From NCBI GenBank assembly GCA_900319525.1, contig ONOU01000001.1:186001-250000 (forward strand): 64,000 nt of DNA, in the 5' to 3' direction. Of the stretch, positions 17,312 through 24,872 are shown one piece after another. Position numbers and translations under genes: made by a program. Origin of the DNA: an uncultured Prevotellaceae bacterium (lineage in GTDB: Bacteria; Bacteroidota; Bacteroidia; Bacteroidales; Muribaculaceae). The notes below the pieces were generated by a model. It was not told the origin of the DNA, ran no database searches, and saw only the letters and a list, made by a program, of their open reading frames with translations. The stretch's first letter is position 1; each line of letters opens with the position of its first letter.

Positions 17312-18526
17312 ATGAATATCTTAGTTTTGAATTGTGGCAGCAGTTCTGCCAAGTATAAACTCATCGAGATCAAGGAGAACAAGACCCTGGCTGAGGGTGG
17401 TGTGGAAAAAATCGGTCTGCCCGACGGTTTCATCAAGCTGAAATTTGATGATGGCAGCAAGAAGAACATAGATTTGGGTCTCACTGACCACAAGGGCGCC
17501 ATCAAAGCCATCCTCGACGCTCTTGTACATCCCGAATATGGCTGCATCAAGGATCTGAAGGAAATCGACGCCGTGGGTCACCGCGTGGTGCATGGCGGCG
17601 AGAAGTTCTCGCGCAGCGTCCTCATTACCGACGAGGTGAAGGACATGATTCGCGAGTGCTACGGCATTGCCCCGTTGCACAATCCTGTGAACATGGCAGG
17701 TATCGAGGCTATCGAAGCCGTGTTGCCCGGTGTACCCCAGGTGGGCGTATTTGACACCGCTTTCCACCAGACGATGCCCAAGTCGGCCTTCATGTATCCC
17801 CTGCCCATGGAGTATTACACCAAGGACCACGTGCGCCGCTACGGCTTCCACGGCACGAGCCACCGCTTCGTGACTCAGCGCGTGTGCGAGATGCTGGGAA
17901 CCACGCCTGAGGGCAAGCGCATCATCTGCTGCCACATCGGCAATGGCGCCAGCATCAGTGCTGTCAAGGACGGCAAGAGCATCGACACCACGATGGGCCT
18001 CACTCCCACCGAGGGCCTGATGATGGGAACCCGTTCGGGTGACGTTGACCCGGGTGCTCTGCTCTTCCTCATGGAGAAGTACAACCTGAGCCCGAAGGAT
18101 ATGCTCAACATCATCAACAAGAAGAGCGGTGTGCTGGGTATCACCGGCCTGAGCAGCGACATGCGTGACGTGGTTGACGCTGCCGAGAAGGACAATAACG
18201 AGCGCGCCAAGCTGGCCCTCGACATGTATGAGCTGCGCATCTTGAAGTATATCGGTGCCTATGCAGCCGAGCTGGGTGGCGTGGACATCATCGCATTCAC
18301 GGGCGGTGTCGGCGAGAACCAGTACCAGACCCGCAAACGCGTGTGCCGCCAGCTGGAATACCTGGGCGTGAAGATTGACGAGGAGTTGAACGACACCCTG
18401 TGGCGCGGCAAGGAAGGCGAGATCAGCCTGCCCGACAGCAAAGTCAAGGTCGTGGTCGTGCTCACCGACGAGGAATACATGATCGCCCGCGATACCGAGG
18501 CCATCGTCGAGGGCCGCGAGCCTTGA
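17312..18526 (+). CDS. ackA: acetate kinase
   Basis: A 404-residue acetate kinase that transfers the phosphoryl group of acetyl phosphate to ADP. It opens with the first family signature MNILVLNCGSSSAKYKLIE, has HRVVHGGEKFS near residue 90, the second signature FHGTSHRFVTQRV, and the nucleotide-binding HIGNGASISAVKDGKS. The C-terminal half has TGGVGENQ. The length is as usual. The start directly after the heptad array is supported by the conserved N-terminus. A perfect 26-bp palindrome and T-run form the terminator. Confidence 0.95.
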   Translation: MNILVLNCGSSSAKYKLIEIKENKTLAEGGVEKIGLPDGFIKLKFDDGSKKNIDLGLTDHKGAIKAILDALVHPEYGCIKDLKEIDAVGHRVVHGGEKFSRSVLITDEVKDMIRECYGIAPLHNPVNMAGIEAIEAVLPGVPQVGVFDTAFHQTMPKSAFMYPLPMEYYTKDHVRRYGFHGTSHRFVTQRVCEMLGTTPEGKRIICCHIGNGASISAVKDGKSIDTTMGLTPTEGLMMGTRSGDVDPGALLFLMEKYNLSPKDMLNIINKKSGVLGITGLSSDMRDVVDAAEKDNNERAKLALDMYELRILKYIGAYAAELGGVDIIAFTGGVGENQYQTRKRVCRQLEYLGVKIDEELNDTLWRGKEGEISLPDSKVKVVVVLTDEEYMIARDTEAIVEGREP

Positions 18527-18571
18527 TCAGGCTTTAGGTTTTAGGTCTAAGACGGTAAGATTTTTTGTTTA

Positions 18572-18605
18572 TAGAGACGCAAAATTTTGCGTCTCTACTT
18601 TTTTT
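18572..18605 (+). terminator. terminator of ackA, perfect 26-bp palindrome
   Basis: TAGAGACGCAAAA at 18572-18584 is followed at once by its exact reverse complement to 18597, then CTTTTTTTA. A TAATTTTG promoter for pheS begins four bases after the T-run. Confidence 0.85.
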
Positions 18606-18608
18606 ATG

Positions 18609-18616
18609 TAATTTTG
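18609..18616 (+). promoter_or_regulatory. -7 promoter element of pheS
   Basis: TAATTTTG lies 24 bases upstream of the pheS ATG at 18641, directly behind the ackA terminator. Confidence 0.55.
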
Positions 18617-18640
18617 CGCGTTAAAACAACGAAATAGACT

Positions 18641-19678
18641 ATGTTAAAGGACAAGATAGAAGCGCTCAAGGCGCAAATAGCTGACCTCAAGGCCGAAAAC
18701 GAGGAGGCACTTGAGGCATTGCGTATCAAGTATCTGAGCAAGAAAGGTGAGGTGACAGTATTGTTCAACGAGTTCCGCAACGTGGCTCCCGAGGAGAAAC
18801 GCGAGCTGGGCCAGCGACTCAACGAGCTCAAGACCCTGGCTACCGAGAAGATCAATGCCCTGCGCGAGGCCACCAAGCAGCAAGCCAAGGAACAGAACAA
18901 GATCGACATCACCCGCCCGGCATTCCCAGCCGAATTGGGTACGCGTCACCCCATCTCGGTGGTGCGCAAGCAGATTATCGACATCTTCTCCCGCCTGGGA
19001 TTCACCATCGCCGACGGCCCCGAAGTGGAGGATGACTGGCACGTGTTCAGTGCGCTGAACTTTGCAGCCGACCACCCTGCCCGTGACATGCAGGACACGT
19101 TCTTCATCGAGAAGAACGAGCAGGATGTGACCCGCAATATCGTGCTCAGGAGCCACACCAGTTCGGTACAGGTGCGCACGATGGAGCGCCAGCAGCCGCC
19201 CATCCGCATCATCTGCCCCGGTCGCGTTTACCGCAACGAGGCCATTACCGCCCGTGCCCACTGCTTCTTCCACCAGATCGAAGGCCTCTATATTGACAAG
19301 AATGTGACCTTTGCCGACCTGAAGCAAGTCTTACTGCACTTTGCCAAGGAGCTGTTCGGCACAGAGACCGAAATCCGTCTGCGTCCCAGCTACTTCCCGT
19401 TCACCGAGCCCAGTGCCGAGATGGACGTTACCTGCATGCTGTGTGGCGGCAAGGGCTGCGGTTTCTGCAAGCACACTGGTTGGGTCGAAATCCTGGGTTG
19501 CGGCATGGTGGATCCCGCCGTGCTTGAAGCCAGCGGCATCGACAGCACCGTCTATAGCGGCTATGCATTCGGCCTGGGTGTAGAACGCATTACCAACTTG
19601 AAATATATGGTGAAAGACCTGCGTATGTTCAGCGAGAACGATGTACGCTTCCTTGACGAGTTCAAGAGCGCACACTAA
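18641..19678 (+). CDS. pheS: phenylalanyl-tRNA synthetase alpha subunit
   Basis: A 345-residue catalytic alpha subunit of phenylalanyl-tRNA synthetase. An N-terminal coiled coil (residues 1-90) that grips tRNA is followed by the class II core, with FTIADGPEVEDDWHVFSALN, the motif 2 region RIICPGRVYRNEAITARAHC, and motif 3 around GYAFGLGVERITNLKY. The insert CMLCGGKGCGFCKHTGW has four cysteines in zinc-binding arrangement, as is usual in Bacteroidota PheS. The beta subunit pheT is not next to it; an inverted-repeat terminator and then nth follow. Confidence 0.95.
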   Translation: MLKDKIEALKAQIADLKAENEEALEALRIKYLSKKGEVTVLFNEFRNVAPEEKRELGQRLNELKTLATEKINALREATKQQAKEQNKIDITRPAFPAELGTRHPISVVRKQIIDIFSRLGFTIADGPEVEDDWHVFSALNFAADHPARDMQDTFFIEKNEQDVTRNIVLRSHTSSVQVRTMERQQPPIRIICPGRVYRNEAITARAHCFFHQIEGLYIDKNVTFADLKQVLLHFAKELFGTETEIRLRPSYFPFTEPSAEMDVTCMLCGGKGCGFCKHTGWVEILGCGMVDPAVLEASGIDSTVYSGYAFGLGVERITNLKYMVKDLRMFSENDVRFLDEFKSAH

Positions 19679-19701
19679 TGTTTTTATAATCACGAAATCA
19701 C

Positions 19702-19748
19702 AAATGAGGAATTAGGCATTTATTGCATGTCCTGATTCCTCATTTTTC
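19702..19748 (+). terminator. terminator of pheS
   Basis: Arms 19702-19712 (AAATGAGGAAT) and 19735-19745 (ATTCCTCATTT) are exact complements around a 22-base loop, followed by TTC. It ends 13 bases before the nth start. Confidence 0.7.
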
Positions 19749-19760
19749 ATCAAGACGGAT

Positions 19761-20390
19761 ATGACAATCAAAGAGCGATACCAGGGTATTCTTGACTATT
19801 TCCAGCAGGAACAGCCTAATCCCGAGACAGAGTTGAGGCATCACAGCCCGTTTGAGTTGCTGGTGGCTGTCATGCTGAGTGCCCAATGCACCGACAAGCG
19901 TATCAATATGGTTACACCCGCATTGTTCGAGGCCTACCCCACTCCCCAAGCCATGGCCGCAGCCAGCGTCGAGGAAATTCTGGAATATGTCAAGAGCGTT
20001 TCATATCCCAACAGCAAGGCTGCACACCTGCAGGCTATGGCAAGGATGCTGGTAGATGAGTTTGACGGCCAAGTTCCCGACAACATGAAGGAGCTGACGT
20101 CACTGCCCGGTGTTGGCCGCAAGACAGCCAATGTGGTGATGGGTGCCGCATTCGACAAAGCGACTATCCCCGTTGACACTCATGTCTATCGAGTGTCGCA
20201 CCGTTTGGGCCTGTCCCAAGGCAAGACCCCCAACGACGTGGAGCGCGACCTCATGCGCCACATACCCGAAGAGATGCGTTTCAAGGCCCATCACTGGATA
20301 TTGCTGCATGGCCGATATGTGTGCAAGGCGCTGCGTCCCGATTGTCTGAACTGCGGCATCCAGCGTTACTGTAAGCATTACAGTAAATAA
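19761..20390 (+). CDS. nth: endonuclease III
   Basis: A 209-residue endonuclease III, a DNA glycosylase and AP lyase that removes oxidised pyrimidines. The helix-hairpin-helix motif LPGVGRKTANVV is at residues 115-126 with the catalytic Lys121, and the catalytic aspartate is Asp139 in VDTHVYRV. The C-terminal 4Fe-4S cluster uses Cys188, 195, 198 and 204 (spacing C-x6-C-x2-C-x5-C). The length fits the family. It stands between pheS and an outer-membrane barrel gene, each separated by inverted repeats. Confidence 0.93.
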   Translation: MTIKERYQGILDYFQQEQPNPETELRHHSPFELLVAVMLSAQCTDKRINMVTPALFEAYPTPQAMAAASVEEILEYVKSVSYPNSKAAHLQAMARMLVDEFDGQVPDNMKELTSLPGVGRKTANVVMGAAFDKATIPVDTHVYRVSHRLGLSQGKTPNDVERDLMRHIPEEMRFKAHHWILLHGRYVCKALRPDCLNCGIQRYCKHYSK

Positions 20391-20492
20391 ATTGTCCCGA
20401 ATCAACCACAAAGTGTTCTATATTTCGCAAAACGCGATTTTTCGGCCATGATTGTTTAAACCATGGCCAATTCTAAGTGTCAAAGATGCGTT

Positions 20493-20509
20493 TTGTTCCT
20501 TAAGAACAA
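20493..20509. promoter_or_regulatory. perfect small palindrome upstream of the barrel gene
   Basis: TTGTTC and GAACAA flank a CCTAA-like 5-base centre, 47 bases before the ATG at 20556. A second inverted repeat (GGCCATG at 20444-20450 with CATGGCC at 20462-20468) lies just upstream. The palindrome could be a regulator site or part of the nth 3' end; no consensus -7 element is visible. Confidence 0.3.
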
Positions 20510-20555
20510 CACAACCCAGATAACAACTGAAACGTTTTATTAATTAAACAAGATC

Positions 20556-21164
20556 ATGAAAAAGTTTTTTGTTTTGATTGCTGCTGCAATCGTGTGCATG
20601 AGCGCCAGCGCTCAAGTTCAATTTGGTGCAAAGGTCGGTTTTGACATGACTCATTTTTGGGGCGAAGATGCGCCTAGTGGCTGGCAGCCCAACTACCAAG
20701 TAGGCTTGATGATGGAATACAAGTTCAATCCCAAGTTTGCCATCGCCCCCGAGGTAGTTTTTGCAGCCCAAGGTGGTAAGGAAACCGACAATATTGATGT
20801 TGAAGAAGTCCCCGGCATGGTTGAGGCCAAAGGCACATTCCATACCAACTACATCAACGTGCCCTTGATGCTTAAGTTCTATGCTACGCCCGCATTCAGC
20901 ATTGACTTTGGTCCGCAAGTGGGTTTCAACGTGTATAGCAAAATGACAGCTTCGGGCAAAGCCGGCAATATCGAGGCAAAAGAGACTGTTGATCTCAAGG
21001 ACATGACCAATACTGTTGACTTTGGACTGGGATTGGGTGCCACCTATAACTTGACAAACAACGCGTTTGTACAGGCCCGCTATAATCTAGGCTTGACCAA
21101 GGTCTTTGAGGATAGCCAAGTGAAGAACGGCAATCTCCAGATCGCCTTTGGTATGAAGTTCTGA
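20556..21164 (+). CDS. outer-membrane beta-barrel protein (PorT-like family)
   Basis: A 202-residue protein with a signal peptide (residues 1-19, ending SASAQ) followed by alternating amphipathic strands typical of an eight-stranded outer-membrane barrel. The opening QVQFGAKVGFDMTHF and the ending QIAFGMKF with a C-terminal phenylalanine are characteristic of the PorT-like/OMP_b-brl family of Bacteroidota. No enzymatic or transport role can be assigned. It stands alone, with a hairpin terminator 21 bases after its stop. Confidence 0.8.
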   Translation: MKKFFVLIAAAIVCMSASAQVQFGAKVGFDMTHFWGEDAPSGWQPNYQVGLMMEYKFNPKFAIAPEVVFAAQGGKETDNIDVEEVPGMVEAKGTFHTNYINVPLMLKFYATPAFSIDFGPQVGFNVYSKMTASGKAGNIEAKETVDLKDMTNTVDFGLGLGATYNLTNNAFVQARYNLGLTKVFEDSQVKNGNLQIAFGMKF

Positions 21165-21185
21165 TAGCCTTATACATTACTATCA

Positions 21186-21220
21186 AAGTGGCTGTTTCAC
21201 TCATTGAGGAACAGCCACTT
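21186..21220 (+). terminator. stem-loop after the barrel gene
   Basis: AAGTGGCTGTT at 21186-21196 pairs exactly with AACAGCCACTT at 21210-21220. The following ATTGTT tract is only moderately T-rich. Confidence 0.6.
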
Positions 21221-21279
21221 ATTGTTAAAAACGATAAGTTCTAAATTTATATATAAAAATATAAAAATATCTTAAAATA

Positions 21280-21312
21280 TTTGTACAATTCAAAAAAACA
21301 ATTGTACTTTTG
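21280..21312 (+). promoter_or_regulatory. promoter of a putative small RNA
   Basis: TTTG at 21280-21283, a 21-base spacer and TACTTTTG at 21305-21312 form a complete promoter on the plus strand. No protein gene follows on that strand; the next gene converges from the right. Confidence 0.6.
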
Positions 21313-21317
21313 TACGT

Positions 21318-21388
21318 GTGTTTTTCATGGTATTAGATTTAAGGTTTGTGGAGGCTGTCGTGAGACATCTTCCACTTTTTATTTTTTA
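21318..21388 (+). ncRNA. putative small RNA, converging on def
   Basis: A complete promoter (21280-21312) is followed within about 75 bases by a strong intrinsic terminator. Its stem is 21348-21359 paired with 21364-21375, with one wobble pair and one mismatch, closed by a GTGA tetraloop and followed by TTTTTATTTTTT. The stretch between has no start codon with a useful reading frame. The transcript would be about 70 bases and its last part would overlap the 3' end of def in antisense. Alternatively the hairpin may be a second terminator for the barrel gene. Confidence 0.5.
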
Positions 21389-21951
21389 CGCCTGATTGGC
21401 GCCGTCTTGCAATTATAGCTGCAAGATACTTTGCCACGCACCATGTTATTCAACTTACTGCGGATCAACTGTTTGCGGATTGGCGAAATGCGGTCGACAA
21501 ACAGTGTTTTTTCCAGATGGTCACATTCATGCTGTATTACACGCGCCAGATATCCTTCTATATCTCTTTCGTGTTCCTGAAATTGCTCGTCCTGCCAAGT
21601 GAGGTGAATCTTCTCGATGCGCTGTACGTTCTCGTGAATTCCCGGCACACTGAGGCAACCCTCCTCACGCGAGATAGATGATGCGCTCTCATCGACAACA
21701 ATCTTGGGATTGATAAGCACCATGCGAACGTCTTTGAGTTCGGGGAAATCCTCGGCGAGGACATCGACATCAATATACACAATGCGTGCATTCACACCCA
21801 CCTGAGGTGCAGCAATACCAATTCCCTGGGTGTGATACATCGTCTCCTTCATGTTCTCGATAAGTTCCTTCAGATTCGGATAATCGGGCGTGACCGTAGC
21901 ATTGTCGGCACGCAGAACAGGATGACCGTATATGTAAATGGGTAGTATCAT
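21379..21951 (-). CDS. def: peptide deformylase
   Basis: A 190-residue peptide deformylase that removes the formyl group from new polypeptides. All three motifs are present: GIGIAAPQ at residues 43-50, EEGCLSVPG at 97-105 with metal ligand Cys99, and HECDH at 141-145 with metal ligands His141 and His145 and catalytic Glu142. Cys143 replaces the more usual Ile or Val of the HExDH motif. The C-terminus is basic. It is the last gene of leftward rho-ruvX-def and starts 3 bases after the ruvX stop. Confidence 0.95.
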   Translation of the reverse strand: MILPIYIYGHPVLRADNATVTPDYPNLKELIENMKETMYHTQGIGIAAPQVGVNARIVYIDVDVLAEDFPELKDVRMVLINPKIVVDESASSISREEGCLSVPGIHENVQRIEKIHLTWQDEQFQEHERDIEGYLARVIQHECDHLEKTLFVDRISPIRKQLIRSKLNNMVRGKVSCSYNCKTAPIRRKK

Positions 21952-21954
21952 AAT

Positions 21955-22383
21955 TTATGTGTTAGGTTGATTGAATATACTTTGCAAATAATCATTGAGG
22001 ATTATCGTTGCGGCAATGGCATCGACACGTGACTTGTCTCGACGATCGCTTTTCTTCATGCCGCCATCGATCATCGCACGATGGGCTATGGTGCTGGTGA
22101 AACGCTCGTCATACATCACGACGGGGATGAGTGGCAGTTCCTTGCGCAAGCGGTTGACAAAGGGCGTAATATACTTCATGCTCTCGCTGGGCTCGCCATT
22201 GAGCTGAGTGGGACGACCAACAACGATGCGGTCAACCTGTTCACGCCCGATGTAATCTTTGATAAACTGCATGAGCGTGTGCGTCGGCACAGTTGTCAGG
22301 TTGCCTGCGACAATCTGCAAAGGGTCGGTAACCGCAACACCTGTGCGTTTGCGACCATAGTCAATGCCCATGATGCGTCCCAT
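21955..22383 (-). CDS. ruvX: RuvX/YqgF family putative Holliday junction resolvase
   Basis: A 142-residue YqgF/RuvX family protein with an RNase H-like fold, thought to act in 16S rRNA 5' end maturation or Holliday junction resolution. It opens [20 protein letters not shown] with the first catalytic aspartate, has [11 protein letters not shown] in the middle, [12 protein letters not shown] with the second acidic residue, and a final [13 protein letters not shown] with the third. The ATG at 22383 is preferred to an upstream one at 22392 because it fits the family N-terminus. It lies between rho and def in one tight leftward set. Confidence 0.9.
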   Translation of the reverse strand: MGRIMGIDYGRKRTGVAVTDPLQIVAGNLTTVPTHTLMQFIKDYIGREQVDRIVVGRPTQLNGEPSESMKYITPFVNRLRKELPLIPVVMYDERFTSTIAHRAMIDGGMKKSDRRDKSRVDAIAATIILNDYLQSIFNQPNT

Positions 22384-22410
22384 CGCCCTCAATCATTTAG
22401 CCAAACCACA

Positions 22411-24519
22411 TCAGCCTTGTTGCATGGTCAACAAGAACTCCTCGTTGTCACGAGTGCGGTCCATGCGCTCCTTGACGAACTCCATAGCCTCGACCGAGGT
22501 GCGGTCACTCAAGAAGCGGCGAATAATCCACATCTTGTTCAGGGTATCCTGCGGCAAGAGCAGATCGTCTCGACGCGTGCTGGATGCCATCACATCCACA
22601 GCCGGGAAGATGCGCTTATTGGAGAGTTTGCGGTCGAGCTGCAACTCCATGTTACCCGTTCCCTTAAATTCCTCAAAGATGACTTCATCCATCTTGGAAC
22701 CAGTCTCGGTGAGTGCTGTGGCAATAATCGTGAGACTACCGCCGCCCTCGATATTGCGCGCGGCACCAAAGAATCGCTTGGGACGCTGCAGGGCATTAGC
22801 ATCGACACCACCGGTAAGGATCTTACCCGAGGCCGGGGCAATGGTATTATAGGCACGTGCCAGACGTGTAATGGAATCCAACAGAATGACCACATCATGC
22901 CCGCATTCAACCAGTCGCTTAGCCTTGCTCAACACCAGGTCGGCAATCTTGACATGACGGTCGGCAGGCTCATCAAATGTGGATGCGATTACCTCGGCAT
23001 TAACGCTGCGAGCCATATCGGTCACCTCCTCGGGACGCTCGTCAATGAGCAAGATAATCATGTAAGTCTCAGGATGGTTCTCTGAGATCGCATTGGCAAT
23101 CTCCTTGAGCAGCATGGTCTTACCCGTCTTGGGCTGGGCGACGATGAGTCCACGCTGGCCTTTGCCTATGGGCGAGAACATATCCACCACTCGCTGTGAC
23201 ACCGTGGGATGGAGCTTGCTCACAAGATCAAACTTTTCATCAGGGAAAAGAGGAACCAAATGCTCAAAGGGGACGCGGTCGCGCACATAAGCTGGAGTGC
23301 GTCCGTTGATCAACCGAATCTCGCTCAGGGGGAAATACTTCTCACCCTCCATGGGCGGGCGTATGGTACCCTCAATAACATCACCGGTCTTGAGGCCGTA
23401 AGCCTTGATCTGCGACTGCTGCACATAGATATCATCGGGCGATGTGAGGTAGTTATAATCGCTAGAACGCAAGAAGCCGTAACCCTCGGGGGCGATATCC
23501 AGGACGCCTTGGGCCTCGAGAATGCCATCAAAATTGTAGGGCTGATCCAGATAAGGATTGACCTCGGCAATCTGCTGCTGTTGCTGTTGTTTGATCTTGC
23601 GTTTGTTTTTCTTGCTTTCCTTAACCACTTTAGGCTCCTGGATGACAATGGGAGCGGCAGCGGCTTCTTCGGCTTGGCGCTTACGCTCTTCCTCGGCACG
23701 GCGCTGGGCCTCTTCACGCTCCTGCTGGGTGCGGGGTTTGAAAGTGAAAGAACCGCCAGTGTTGAAGAATGAATTTAACGAAACGTCTTCACGTTCATGT
23801 GATTCAACCGACTGCACGGGCTGCGCTGCGACAGGTTCTTGAACAGGTTCCTGATTGACTTCGGATTGCGGTTCACTTGCATCCTGGGCAGCAGGCTGTT
23901 GCTCAGTCATGGGCTGGTCATCCAGGTTGTCAAACGGCAGGACGGCCTGCTCCTCAACTACCTGCTTGGATTTGCGGCCACGACGACGGGGCTTCTGTTC
24001 AGCAGGCTGGCTAACCTCATCGGTGGCCACTGCAGGAACTTCCTGAGTTGAGCCATCATCCTTTTTCTCCGATTCTTGTGTCTGTTTGAGGGCAGCATCG
24101 CGGGCAGCTTTCTCGGCAGCCGAGGGACGTCCGCGTTTGCGTTTCGGCGGCTCGACAACGGGCGCTTGCTCGGTAGCCTCTATCGCAACAGGAACTGCCT
24201 CGGTCTTTTCTTCGTCGGCTTTTGGGGCAGCATCTGCGGCCTTATTCTTTGAATTGCTTTTATTGGTCTTGTTAGCGACAGCATCGTCCTTAGTCACCTC
24301 GTTGCCATTGGCCTTGGCTGCAGGTTGACGTCCAATCCGCTCCCTGCGCCGTTTGCTGGGCTCAGGTGCGTTAGCGGCTTCGGACTCGGCTTGATGGTCA
24401 AGTACTTGGAAGACGAGTGCATCGTGATCGGCCGAATCGACTCGTTTAAGTCCCATAGACTTAGCCAACTCACGAAGCTGCTCATCGCTCATTTCGTTCA
24501 ATTGATTGATGTTGTACAT
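22411..24519 (-). CDS. rho: transcription termination factor Rho with long disordered insert
   Basis: A 702-residue Rho helicase. The N-terminal Rho_N helix bundle is at residues 1-40. Then come about 290 residues of low-complexity sequence rich in Glu, Pro, Lys, Gln and Ala, with four near-identical basic patches of the [12 protein letters not shown] and [10 protein letters not shown] type. The RNA-binding cold-shock domain with [13 protein letters not shown] and the ATPase core follow: Walker A QPKTGKT and Walker [17 protein letters not shown]. Typical Rho has about 420 residues; the extra length is the insert. It heads the leftward rho-ruvX-def set and has an unusually long leader. Confidence 0.95.
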   Translation of the reverse strand: MYNINQLNEMSDEQLRELAKSMGLKRVDSADHDALVFQVLDHQAESEAANAPEPSKRRRERIGRQPAAKANGNEVTKDDAVANKTNKSNSKNKAADAAPKADEEKTEAVPVAIEATEQAPVVEPPKRKRGRPSAAEKAARDAALKQTQESEKKDDGSTQEVPAVATDEVSQPAEQKPRRRGRKSKQVVEEQAVLPFDNLDDQPMTEQQPAAQDASEPQSEVNQEPVQEPVAAQPVQSVESHEREDVSLNSFFNTGGSFTFKPRTQQEREEAQRRAEEERKRQAEEAAAAPIVIQEPKVVKESKKNKRKIKQQQQQQIAEVNPYLDQPYNFDGILEAQGVLDIAPEGYGFLRSSDYNYLTSPDDIYVQQSQIKAYGLKTGDVIEGTIRPPMEGEKYFPLSEIRLINGRTPAYVRDRVPFEHLVPLFPDEKFDLVSKLHPTVSQRVVDMFSPIGKGQRGLIVAQPKTGKTMLLKEIANAISENHPETYMIILLIDERPEEVTDMARSVNAEVIASTFDEPADRHVKIADLVLSKAKRLVECGHDVVILLDSITRLARAYNTIAPASGKILTGGVDANALQRPKRFFGAARNIEGGGSLTIIATALTETGSKMDEVIFEEFKGTGNMELQLDRKLSNKRIFPAVDVMASSTRRDDLLLPQDTLNKMWIIRRFLSDRTSVEAMEFVKERMDRTRDNEEFLLTMQQG

Positions 24520-24813
24520 AATTATATAAAATTCACGGAAGATGCGTCAAGTCCAACAGCAGGATCTCTATTTGACACACCATGGCATTCACTCACGCGC
24601 ATGCCTCTCCCTTGTTAATGATTTGTCTTGATAAAATAAACTAAGTTCACATTACCTTGCCAACCCCATGCATTCATCACATGTGTCTCACGCTGAATGT
24701 AGCGTTACTTCTTCGAGACTCAATAAAAAATCGGTGAAAGTAGGAGAAGGGGAATTGTATATCTATCTTGATGCAATAAATGCCTTCACGAGCTAAATTG
24801 CGGTGCAAAGTTA
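24520..24813 (-). promoter_or_regulatory. rho promoter and long 5' leader
   Basis: The minus strand reads TAACTTTG at 24806-24813, a -7 element about 285 bases upstream of the rho ATG. Together with the cca promoter on the other strand this makes a gap of about 350 bases between rho and cca. The leader contains a possible 20-codon reading frame (24615-24677) and otherwise no clear structure. Long leaders fit Rho autoregulation by premature termination, as known in Escherichia coli; here that is inference. Confidence 0.5.
24615..24677 (-). CDS. possible 20-residue leader peptide in the rho 5' region
   Basis: A short ATG-initiated frame in the rho leader begins MNAWGWQGNV and ends KTNH before a TAA. 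Its place resembles the rhoL leader peptide of enterobacteria, but it has no detectable similarity to it. Translation is unproven, and chance occurrence is likely for a frame of this size. Confidence 0.2.
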   Translation of the reverse strand: MNAWGWQGNVNLVYFIKTNH

Positions 24814-24845
24814 GCAATAATTTTCCACCTGAGCAAAAAAAAACG

Positions 24846-24853
24846 TACTTTTG
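24846..24853 (+). promoter_or_regulatory. -7 promoter element of the cca-ogt fusion gene
   Basis: TACTTTTG lies 19 bases before the ATG at 24873, back to back with the rho promoter on the other strand. Confidence 0.55.
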
Positions 24854-24872
24854 CGGTCCAAAGAAACAAAAT

